This document shows positions 26,204-33,464 of a stretch of 64,000 nt of DNA, one piece after another (position 1 is the stretch's first letter; each line of letters starts with the position of its first letter). The translations under genes were made by a program, and so were the position numbers. The notes below the pieces were generated by a model. That model searched no databases. It saw only the letters and a program-made list of their open reading frames with translations, and was not told where the DNA came from. The stretch is from NCBI GenBank assembly GCA_035352635.1, contig DAOPYA010000003.1, positions 1 through 64,000 of the forward strand, given 5' to 3'. The stretch comes from Rifleibacterium sp035352635 (GTDB taxonomy: Bacteria; Muiribacteriota; Ozemobacteria; Ozemobacterales; Ozemobacteraceae).

Positions 26204-28003
26204 TTATGCCTCCAGATTGCTGATGGTATAAAGCTCAACTTCGTTGGCTTTACCACGTAAACTCGTCTTTGCCAGAAATTTCCAGGGAATTTCTGCCTTT
26301 GTTGATTTTACCACTTCTCCGCTGACGAGCAGAGAAGTTTGATATTCTTTGTTGAGGCTTTCCATGCGCGAGCAGGCGTTAACCGTGTCGCCGATAACCG
26401 TAAATTCAGCCTTTCGCTCTGAGCCGATATTGCCAAACACCACATTGCCGGCGTGCAGTGCCAGGCCAACTTTTAAGTCTACTCCATAGCAGGTTGCTTT
26501 GAATTCAGGGGAAGCGGTGAAAGCAATAATCTCTCGGGCCGCCTTGACTGCGTCATCTGCATAGTCGGCATGTTCGACCGGCGCGTTGAAAAATGCCAGC
26601 AGGCCATCACCCAGAAACTTATCTACTACGCCGCGGTTCGCCATAATAATGTCAGTCAGACGGGCAAAGTAGGCATTGAGAAACTGCACAATTTCGGGGG
26701 CATCGCGCTGTTCGCTGAATGAGGTAAAGCCTCTGATATCAGCGATAAGAATACACAATCTTCGGCGCTTGCCCTGCAGAAAATCACGATCATTTGAGGC
26801 GAGTATTTCTTTGACGACCGAGTCACTGACATAACGGCTGAAAATGGCCCGCACACGCCGCCGGTCGAGATAAATGGCGCGGTAGGCGAGAAATCGCTCA
26901 GCGGTTATGAAGACGGCGAGAAGCAGCAACGGGCGCACCACCGGTATTACCAGGGGGTCGAACCATAAGACCGCCATAATCGGCCAGCCAACAAAGAGCA
27001 ACGCCGCGCAGACAAGCGATGCATTACGTTGCCAGCGGGCAATCAGCAGCAGACCGATAAGAAGCGCCACAATCACCATGATCTCGTGCTGCCGTGACAT
27101 GGGTTGCAGAAAGCGGTCATTGAGAATGTTATCAAGGATATTGGCGTGTATTTCGACCCCGGGCATATAGTCATAGGGGGTCGCTTTGAAATCTGTGATA
27201 TCAGTAAAGCCCAGCAAAACGATTTTCCCGGCAAGATCGTTATTTAATGACCCGCCGGCACGGGCAGACTCAAGCAGACGCCGCACCGGAACTGTTTTTA
27301 TCGTACCGCGCGGGCCACGGTAGCTTATCTGCTGAATCGGGTTGGCGGATAGCGGTTGTTTATAATAACCACTGCGCATGGCGGCAACCATGGCTACGGC
27401 ATGCACAGCCCCGGCAGGCCCGGTTCCGGAAAGCTGAACGTTGCGGATAACGCCGTCGTGTGAGGTTGCCAGATTGAAATACCCGGTGTTTTCTTTTCGG
27501 GCAATATGCAGAAGGGTCGGGTCAGAGAAGACGGGTTGGTTTTTTTCCCAGGCGTAGCCGGCGATCAACGATGCCCCTGAAGCGACAAACTCAAGCAGAG
27601 CAGTTCTGAATGGCTTTTCGAAGCCAATTTCGCGAAAAAAGCGGCCGGGCAGATCAAGACCAAGCCGTTCACCCGTTTCGCGCACGTGGTCACGAATAAC
27701 CGATTCAGAGCCTGGCGAGAACACCAGGTCGAGCAGCAGGGCCGAAGCCGAAGCCTGGCTGACCGCCCTGGTCAGTTCAGCATAGATCGGGCCCCAGGCA
27801 AACATCGGCCGACCAGCCCAGGCAAGGGTTTCCTGGTCTATGCCTGCGATGACGATTCTGGAATCAGGCGTCACAGCACCACGCCAGCGAAACTGCATGT
27901 CGAGCACCCGGTTTTCGGCATCGTCAATCAATCTGAAATCGCCGCCATATATTAACAGCCCAAGAATCAGACAGATTAACCAGGTCAATGCATTCAGTCT
28001 CAT
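26204..28003 (-). CDS. CHASE2-domain class III adenylate cyclase
   Basis: The 599-residue protein has an N-terminal helix, a periplasmic CHASE2 sensor (about residues 25-310; RVLDMQFRWRG, IVIAGIDQETL), three closely spaced helices (about 310-365) and a cytoplasmic class III cyclase domain (about 400-590). Metal-binding Asp residues lie in LIADIRGF and FLGDGLLAFF. The substrate-selecting Lys in VVDKFLGD and Asp in VIGDTVN fit ATP, and the Asn/Arg pair of VNACSRM is present. It should therefore make cAMP in response to an extracytoplasmic signal. No cAMP-binding regulator gene is visible here. It is followed directly by the FecR-like gene. Confidence 0.92.
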   Translation of the reverse strand: MRLNALTWLICLILGLLIYGGDFRLIDDAENRVLDMQFRWRGAVTPDSRIVIAGIDQETLAWAGRPMFAWGPIYAELTRAVSQASASALLLDLVFSPGSESVIRDHVRETGERLGLDLPGRFFREIGFEKPFRTALLEFVASGASLIAGYAWEKNQPVFSDPTLLHIARKENTGYFNLATSHDGVIRNVQLSGTGPAGAVHAVAMVAAMRSGYYKQPLSANPIQQISYRGPRGTIKTVPVRRLLESARAGGSLNNDLAGKIVLLGFTDITDFKATPYDYMPGVEIHANILDNILNDRFLQPMSRQHEIMVIVALLIGLLLIARWQRNASLVCAALLFVGWPIMAVLWFDPLVIPVVRPLLLLAVFITAERFLAYRAIYLDRRRVRAIFSRYVSDSVVKEILASNDRDFLQGKRRRLCILIADIRGFTSFSEQRDAPEIVQFLNAYFARLTDIIMANRGVVDKFLGDGLLAFFNAPVEHADYADDAVKAAREIIAFTASPEFKATCYGVDLKVGLALHAGNVVFGNIGSERKAEFTVIGDTVNACSRMESLNKEYQTSLLVSGEVVKSTKAEIPWKFLAKTSLRGKANEVELYTISNLEA

Positions 28004-28113
28004 TTAATATCCTTGCTTTTTGTATTCTTACTCTATCACAATTCAGCGGTCAAAGCATCCACAACTATGCTGATAACGCCCGAAACGGTCGCCGGATTTA
28101 GTTTTTCGGCGGT

Positions 28114-28165
28114 GCCGGCCAAAATTCAACAAACGGATGACAATTTTGCCGGCGGGGGGTAAAAT
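28114..28165 (+). promoter_or_regulatory. Promoter with overlapping inverted repeat, upstream of the dehydrogenase operon
   Basis: ATGACA (28137-28142), a 17-bp spacer and TAAAAT (28160-28165) form a good sigma70-like promoter. An inverted repeat, GCCGGC(C)AAAATT at 28114 and AATTTTGCCGGC at 28142-28153, overlaps the -35 box and spacer and could be an operator. Confidence 0.6.
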
Positions 28166-28240
28166 GAGCGGGTACACTTCAATCCCCGCTTTTGTCAAAG
28201 CAACATAGACCGATACGACAGACGCACAAGGAGGAAAGGG

Positions 28241-28558
28241 ATGACATCCCTTCGCATTCAGGAACACCCGGTTCTCAGTTTTCCGGAACGCAAACTGGTT
28301 AAGTTTTTCTTCGAAGATCGTGAGTATGAGGGCTATGAAGGCGAACCAATCGCGGCTGCCCTTCATGCTGCCGGGGTTAAGACCCTGCGCCGCAGCCCTC
28401 AGAAGAATCGCGCCCGAGGGTTCTTCTGTGCCATCGGCCGCTGTTCAAGCTGCATAATGGAAGTTGACGGCCAGGTAAATATCATGACCTGTATCACTCC
28501 GTTGAAACCAGGCATGAAGATCCGCATGCAGAAAGGGCACGGTGTCATTCACCCATGA
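28241..28558 (+). CDS. [2Fe-2S] subunit of a multi-subunit flavin dehydrogenase
   Basis: The 105-residue protein is a Fer2_4-type ferredoxin domain. The cluster ligands are seen as FFCAIGRCSSCIMEVDG with a later Cys in IMTCIT (pattern C-x4-C-x2-C...C). Homologous modules form the N-terminal part of sarcosine oxidase alpha or a separate small subunit in hydrogen cyanide synthase, D-hydroxyproline dehydrogenase and opine oxidase complexes. The start has AAGGAGG upstream. The stop overlaps the following flavoprotein gene (ATGA), so the subunits are translated together. It would carry electrons between the flavin subunits. Confidence 0.88.
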   Translation: MTSLRIQEHPVLSFPERKLVKFFFEDREYEGYEGEPIAAALHAAGVKTLRRSPQKNRARGFFCAIGRCSSCIMEVDGQVNIMTCITPLKPGMKIRMQKGHGVIHP

Positions 28559-29652
28559 GCAGAAAAACAGAAGTTTTTATAATCGGCGGTGGCCCGGCCG
28601 GCCTTTCTGCCGCAACAGTAGCGGCAGAACTGGGTGCCCAGACCCTTCTCGTCGATGACAGTGCCAGGCTTGGCGGTCAGCTGATCAAGCAGACCCATCG
28701 GTTCTTCGGCAGCAGCAATCGCGATGCAGGCATTCGCGGCATAACCATTGCCAACAAACTTTGCGAAGAAGTTAAATCAGCGTCTGACCGGCTGACTGTT
28801 CTCGAGAACACTGCTGCCGTTGGGTTTTACGCCAACAAGGAAGCCGGAATACTTTCTCAAAGTGCTTATGAGCGGGTATCATATCAGGCAGCCATTGTCT
28901 GTACCGGGGCTACCGAGAACAGTCTTGCCTTTGAGAACAATGACCTGCCTGGCATTTATGGTGCTGGCGGCGTGCAAACCCTGATGAATGTCCATGGCAT
29001 CAAGCCAGGCCAGAAAATTCTCATGGTTGGCAGCGGTAACATCGGCTTGATCGTCAGTTATCAGTTGATTCAGGCTGGGGTCGAAGTTGTTGGCCTGGTC
29101 GAAGGCATGCCAAACATCGGCGGCTATCTGGTGCATGCCAGCAAAATCCGCCGACTGGGCGTGCCAATCTACACTTCACATACTATCCTGAAAGCCCTAG
29201 GCGAGACGGGCGTCGGCGGCGCGGTGCTCTGCCGGGTTGACGAAAAATTTCAGGCGGTTCCCAATACTGAATTCGAAGTTAACTGCGACTGTATCTGCCT
29301 CGCGGTTGGCCTGACCCCGCTGATCGACCTGTTTCAACAGGCCCAGTGCCGCATGGTGCATGTCGGCGAACTTGGTGGTCTGGTTCCGCTGCATGATTCA
29401 GCCATGCGCACAACCAACCATGATATTTTTGTGGCCGGTGATGCCTCGGGCATTGAAGAAGCAACCACCGCGATGCTGGCCGGGCGAATAGCCGGAGCCA
29501 AAGCCTACGAAAGCATTCACGGCAAATCTGTTAAAGCAGAAGCCATTGTTGAAGAAGCCCGCGAAGAATTACGCACCCTCAGGTCAGGCTCAACAGGTGA
29601 CCGCATTCGCTGGGGCCGCGAACGGGTGCTCAAGGAGGCAGGATCATGTTAA
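28555..29652 (+). CDS. NAD(P)/FAD-dependent oxidoreductase, alpha-type subunit
   Basis: The 365-residue flavoprotein has an FAD-binding dinucleotide motif at the N-terminus (IIGGGPAGLSAA), a second nucleotide-binding motif in the middle (MVGSGNIGLIVSYQ) and the C-terminal FAD contact DIFVAGDASGIEEATTA. This is the pyridine-nucleotide-disulfide oxidoreductase fold found as the alpha subunit (HcnB, OoxA, PdhA-like) of multi-subunit amino-acid dehydrogenases. It overlaps the [2Fe-2S] gene by 4 bp and the ferredoxin gene by 7 bp. It likely passes electrons from the substrate-oxidising subunit to an acceptor. Confidence 0.9.
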   Translation: MSRKTEVFIIGGGPAGLSAATVAAELGAQTLLVDDSARLGGQLIKQTHRFFGSSNRDAGIRGITIANKLCEEVKSASDRLTVLENTAAVGFYANKEAGILSQSAYERVSYQAAIVCTGATENSLAFENNDLPGIYGAGGVQTLMNVHGIKPGQKILMVGSGNIGLIVSYQLIQAGVEVVGLVEGMPNIGGYLVHASKIRRLGVPIYTSHTILKALGETGVGGAVLCRVDEKFQAVPNTEFEVNCDCICLAVGLTPLIDLFQQAQCRMVHVGELGGLVPLHDSAMRTTNHDIFVAGDASGIEEATTAMLAGRIAGAKAYESIHGKSVKAEAIVEEAREELRTLRSGSTGDRIRWGRERVLKEAGSC

Positions 29653-30131
29653 AAAATACCGGTATCCCTACCGCTGAAGAGTTAAAAAATGTAATGCCAC
29701 CCCACGAAAGACTGGCAAAAGGCCCGGTTGCAATCATAGAGTGCCTCCAGGATATCCCCTGTGACCCATGCGTTTCAGCATGCCCGGTGCATGCTATTCA
29801 GATGCAGTCTGGAATCACCGACCGGCCGCAGCTGAATTTCGATAAATGCACTGGTTGCGGCGCCTGCGTGCCCAAATGCCCTGGCCTGGCCATCTTCATC
29901 GTTAACATGCAGCATAAAGTCGCCGGCATGGCAACTTTGTCGCTGAGCTACGAACTGCTGCCCATTCCGGCAAAAGACAGCGAAGTTGACGCCCTCGACC
30001 GTTCAGGCAAGTTCCTCTGCCGGGCAAAGGTCATCAGGGTCATCAACCCGCCGGCCTACGACCGAACCGCCGTTGTTACCATTGAAGTTCCCGCCGACCG
30101 GATCAACGATATCCGTGCCATACGAGTTTGA
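29646..30131 (+). CDS. 4Fe-4S ferredoxin-type subunit
   Basis: The 161-residue protein has two Cys clusters: CDPCVSACPVHAI and CTGCGACVPKCPGLAIF. These are two [4Fe-4S] binding motifs of the dicluster ferredoxin type, although the first is imperfect (C-x2-C-x3-CP preceded by IECLQDIPC). An extra C-terminal region of about 70 residues (IPAKDSEVDALDRSGKFLCRAKVIRV) is unusual for small ferredoxins. AAGGAGG precedes the ATG. It is the third gene of the operon and matches the position of the ferredoxin-like subunit in archaeal PdhAFXB proline dehydrogenases, as I remember that arrangement. Confidence 0.88.
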   Translation: MLKNTGIPTAEELKNVMPPHERLAKGPVAIIECLQDIPCDPCVSACPVHAIQMQSGITDRPQLNFDKCTGCGACVPKCPGLAIFIVNMQHKVAGMATLSLSYELLPIPAKDSEVDALDRSGKFLCRAKVIRVINPPAYDRTAVVTIEVPADRINDIRAIRV

Positions 30132-30145
30132 CAGGGAGAGCCAAC

Positions 30146-30436
30146 ATGAAAATCATCTGCAGATGTATGGATGTAACCGAAGACGAAATCATTGCCGCCA
30201 TTAGACAGGGCGCAACTACCATTGACGAAATCCGAAGACTGGTGAGGGCCGGCATGGGTTCGTGTCAGGGTCGCACCTGTCGCCGCCTGGTTTCGCAGAT
30301 TATCAGCCGCGAGCTCAAAACCCCCGCAGCCGAAATTTACCCGCCTACCTTCAGACCACCTAACCGACCGGTTGCGTTTGAGCTGATCAATGCCGAACTC
30401 GCCACCCACGATCAGGAAAACGGAGAAGGCAAATGA
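30146..30436 (+). CDS. BFD-like [2Fe-2S] subunit
   Basis: The 96-residue protein has the Fer2_BFD fold. The ligands are ICRCMDVTEDEI (C-x-C) and MGSCQGRTCRR (C-x4-C), the standard BFD spacing. Such domains bridge flavoproteins in nitrite reductase, NifU and multi-subunit amino-acid dehydrogenases. The start at 30146 is chosen for its GGGAG site; an upstream GTG/ATG-type extension to 30128 would overlap the ferredoxin gene. It overlaps the downstream flavoprotein gene by 4 bp. Confidence 0.87.
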   Translation: MKIICRCMDVTEDEIIAAIRQGATTIDEIRRLVRAGMGSCQGRTCRRLVSQIISRELKTPAAEIYPPTFRPPNRPVAFELINAELATHDQENGEGK

Positions 30437-31578
30437 ACAGAGCATTTGACGCAGTAATCATTGGGGGCGGCATTCTGGGCGTTTCGACTGCTTATGAACT
30501 GGCACGCGCCGGTATGACAAAGATCTGCGTTCTTGAAAGAAAATATCTGGCCAGCGGGTCAAGTGGTCGCTGTGGTGGCGGTTTCAGGCAGCAGTGGAGC
30601 ACTGAAGCCAACACTACTCTTGCCATGGCCGCAGTAACGCGTCTTGAAGGTCTTGAAGAAGAGCTTGGCTACCGCACTGAATTCTATCAGGGCGGATACC
30701 TGATTCTCGCGCACACCGAAGAAGAAGAGCGGCAGTTTGAGAAAAATGTTGCCATGCAGCGCCGTCTAGGCCTGGAAGTTGACGTGGTCGATCCTGACGA
30801 AGCTCGCAAGATTGTTCCCTTTCTCAATACCGAACTAATTCGCAAGGCCACCTGGTGCCCGAAAGACGGTCATATTAACCCATTTCTGCTGACTCAGGGC
30901 TATGCCAACGCGGCGAAGCGCCTGGGCGCTGAAATACACCTCTGGACCAACGTCACCGGCATCATGAAAAAGAGCAATATCTTCTTCGTGATGACCGAAA
31001 ATGGCAACACCTACCAGACTCCGCTGCTGTTCAATTGCGCCGGCGGGTTTTCCCGGGGGATCGGCGAAATGCTGAATGTCGATATTCCGGTTGACCCTTA
31101 TCGTCACGAGATTCTGGTCACCGAACCGGTTGAGCGACTCTGGGACCCGATGGTCATCAGTTTCAGTGTTGGTCTCTACGCGCGCCAGGAAATGAGCGGC
31201 GGGGTGGTCATGGGGATGGGCGACCCGAATGAACCCGTTGGCACCCAGGTTGGCAGTTCAATGCACTTCATGTATGAAATGAGCCGGCGGTTCACCCAGT
31301 TGTTTCCGAAGCTTGATAAAATGCGCATTGTCAGGCAATGGGCGGGGCTGTATGAAATGACAGCAGATGCCCAGCCGATTCTCGGGCCAGTCGCTGATGT
31401 TGACAACTTTATTCAGGCCAGTGGCTTTTCTGGGCATGGTCTGATGCTTGCGCCTGCTGTCAGCCAACTGCTGGCAGGCATGGTAGTCAGAAAAGAAAAA
31501 AGCGAAGTGATTGACAGCCTGAACGTTAAACGCCTCTACAACCTGAAAGACGTTACCCGCGAAAAATCAGTTGTTTGA
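30433..31578 (+). CDS. FAD-dependent amino-acid/imino-acid dehydrogenase, beta-type subunit (DAO family)
   Basis: The 381-residue flavoenzyme has the DAO fold: the GxGxxG-type start AVIIGGGILGVSTAYELA, ERKYLASGSSGRCGGGFRQQ and the C-terminal motif QASGFSGHGLMLAPA. These belong to sarcosine oxidase beta/HcnC/proline dehydrogenase beta subunits, which oxidise the C-N bond of secondary or primary amino acids. With the four upstream subunits it should form one complex at the membrane or in the cytoplasm. The real substrate (proline, hydroxyproline, sarcosine, glycine or an opine) cannot be read from sequence. The DAO subunit is last in the operon. Confidence 0.9.
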   Translation: MNRAFDAVIIGGGILGVSTAYELARAGMTKICVLERKYLASGSSGRCGGGFRQQWSTEANTTLAMAAVTRLEGLEEELGYRTEFYQGGYLILAHTEEEERQFEKNVAMQRRLGLEVDVVDPDEARKIVPFLNTELIRKATWCPKDGHINPFLLTQGYANAAKRLGAEIHLWTNVTGIMKKSNIFFVMTENGNTYQTPLLFNCAGGFSRGIGEMLNVDIPVDPYRHEILVTEPVERLWDPMVISFSVGLYARQEMSGGVVMGMGDPNEPVGTQVGSSMHFMYEMSRRFTQLFPKLDKMRIVRQWAGLYEMTADAQPILGPVADVDNFIQASGFSGHGLMLAPAVSQLLAGMVVRKEKSEVIDSLNVKRLYNLKDVTREKSVV

Positions 31579-31633
31579 CGCCCTGAAATAGATGCTGTCG
31601 ATGGAATATTTATCGAACAGGAAGTTTTGCCGC

Positions 31634-33310
31634 ATGCTAATGACACGAACAGATTGTAAAATAAGAGTTACAGGTCTTCTGTTGCTTGCCGGCCTGATTT
31701 TATTCTGCTCTGATGCATTTGCATCGCGGCAGCGCATGGAACTGGCCGAACCCGATCATTCATCGACGCTTACCGGAGTGCTGGTTGTTGCCCCACTCTT
31801 CGAAAAAACCGGAAACGGCTGGGATCCCTACAAACGGGAGTCACAGGATCCGATTGTCGAGTTGTTCGGCGGTGACGGCAAGATGCTTTCTTATGCCCGC
31901 AGCGCTTTTGCCGAAGGCAAAGACCCTGATTATCTGGTCAAATTCAGACAGGTTGCCGGCAAATATCTGCAGGGCAGCAAAACCATAGAAGATGCCCTGA
32001 AAGCCCGTCAGAAAGCCCGCTGGATAATAAATCGCGAACTCACAAGTGACCCGGGCAGGTCTGAAAAGGCGGCCAAGCCTGATGCCAAGGCCGTTCTTCA
32101 GCAGTGGGTCGAGGAACCGCTGGCTCTGTTGCCGAGAACTCCTATACCCGGCCTTGAATCGACCGGCCCGCATGCAGTACCTCACCCGCTGGCCGTTTAC
32201 AACGATAGAAACGAGTGTGTCGCTTTTGACTCGTTCTTTATCGTAATTGCTGATTCAGAAAGGCACTCGGCTCAGGAAGTGCCCTTCAATGTTGCCAGAT
32301 CCGTAGAGAATGACACGCTCGATCTGGTTGTCTGTCATGAAATGGCGCATGGCATCATGTTCGATGCCTATGGCCGGCCGCATAACACCAAGGTTGGCCG
32401 TGGCCCAAGCATTCACGGTCACACGGCCAATCTGATCACCGACCGCGAAAAAGCCTGGCTTGAAGGCTGGGCCGAAGCTTTTGAGGCTTTTTACGGACGC
32501 AACCGCAAGATTACCCGACTCGGCGAATCACATTATGGCATTGCCTCGTTTCTCATTGACCGTCAGGATTCAGTGCGCCGCGACCGCTGGCTATGGCTGA
32601 CCGGAAAAGCGAATAAGGCCGCGCAGATGAAAAATGCCGCGCAGATGATGGCCAGCGAAGGCGTTATCGCCGGACTGTTTTTCGATATTCTCTCGAACCG
32701 GGCTCTGGTTTCGCCTTTTGAAAAATCGATCACCGTTATGGTCAGGCGCAACCCCAAAGATTTTGCAGCATTCGTCAATGCCTGGCTGGAACTCTTTCCC
32801 GGCGACCGCCGCACTATACTGCGTATTGTGCTTGAACATACCAGGTATGCTACTTTCGATCCTTCGGTAACTGCTCTTTACCAGGAATTTTACCGCGTGC
32901 GCCGTGCCCTGCAGACACGCGAAGGCAGCAATAGCGAAGCTCTGGTTGCCGAAAAGGCATATTTAAAAGCCAAAGAAGAAGCTTTCGCCAAGGCTCTTGC
33001 CGGCGCCGACCCCTTTTCCGCGCTCCCCCCCCAACTCTGGATCGGCATCGAAAATCTTACCCGAAAAGACGGCAGGGTAACCCGCATGGCCAGATTGAAC
33101 ATCGATCTAAACAGTGTCGATGCATTTCTGCTCGAATACTCAGGCTTGTTTGAAAAACCTCAAATCGCAGAATTTCTGGCAACTCGCGATAAACAGGGAT
33201 TTTTTCGCGGCAACCCCATCGAAGTGTTGCGCAGCTTTTTCGGCGCTGAGCGCTGGAAAAACCTGCCCGACGAGGGCGTTAAATTTTACCCCGAACTTCT
33301 CCTGCCTTAG
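31634..33310 (+). CDS. Exported HExxH zinc metallopeptidase-like protein with helix-hairpin-helix C-terminus (copy 1)
   Basis: The 558-residue exported protein has a signal peptide (GLLLLAGLILFCSDAFA). A central zincin core carries HEMAH (His235-Glu236, His239) and, 42 residues after Glu236, EGWAEAFEAFYG with Glu277 as probable third ligand. Near the C-terminus, NIDLNSVDAFLLEYSG followed by FLATRDKQGFFRGNP resembles the helix-hairpin-helix repeat of ComEA-like proteins. The family is not one I can name. A second copy lies directly downstream. Starts at 31592 and 31640 are possible; 31634 follows AGGAAG. Confidence 0.75.
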   Translation: MLMTRTDCKIRVTGLLLLAGLILFCSDAFASRQRMELAEPDHSSTLTGVLVVAPLFEKTGNGWDPYKRESQDPIVELFGGDGKMLSYARSAFAEGKDPDYLVKFRQVAGKYLQGSKTIEDALKARQKARWIINRELTSDPGRSEKAAKPDAKAVLQQWVEEPLALLPRTPIPGLESTGPHAVPHPLAVYNDRNECVAFDSFFIVIADSERHSAQEVPFNVARSVENDTLDLVVCHEMAHGIMFDAYGRPHNTKVGRGPSIHGHTANLITDREKAWLEGWAEAFEAFYGRNRKITRLGESHYGIASFLIDRQDSVRRDRWLWLTGKANKAAQMKNAAQMMASEGVIAGLFFDILSNRALVSPFEKSITVMVRRNPKDFAAFVNAWLELFPGDRRTILRIVLEHTRYATFDPSVTALYQEFYRVRRALQTREGSNSEALVAEKAYLKAKEEAFAKALAGADPFSALPPQLWIGIENLTRKDGRVTRMARLNIDLNSVDAFLLEYSGLFEKPQIAEFLATRDKQGFFRGNPIEVLRSFFGAERWKNLPDEGVKFYPELLLP

Positions 33311-33362
33311 CTGGGAAGTAATTACCGATGGGCGCCATGGTTCAAAAAATCTAAACCCGTTC

Positions 33363-33391
33363 CCCGAAAAATAGCGACGCTATTTTTCGGG
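33363..33391. terminator. Perfect hairpin between the two metallopeptidase genes
   Basis: CCCGAAAAATAGC pairs perfectly with GCTATTTTTCGGG around a 3-nt loop (GAC), with further imperfect pairing outside. There is no T-run, so it may be a terminator, a processing site or an attenuator-like element. The promoter at 33405 starts just after it. Confidence 0.6.
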
Positions 33392-33404
33392 CGACGGGGT
33401 ACCA

Positions 33405-33433
33405 TTGACGGTTTCTAATTTTATCAGTAAAAT
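33405..33433 (+). promoter_or_regulatory. Sigma70-like promoter for metallopeptidase copy 2
   Basis: TTGACG (33405-33410), 17 bp, TAAAAT (33428-33433). The ribosome-binding site AGGAGGG at 33451 and the GTG start at 33465 follow. The second copy is therefore probably transcribed independently. Confidence 0.7.
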
Positions 33434-33464
33434 ACTAAGATAATCTCATCAGGAGGGCCAGACA

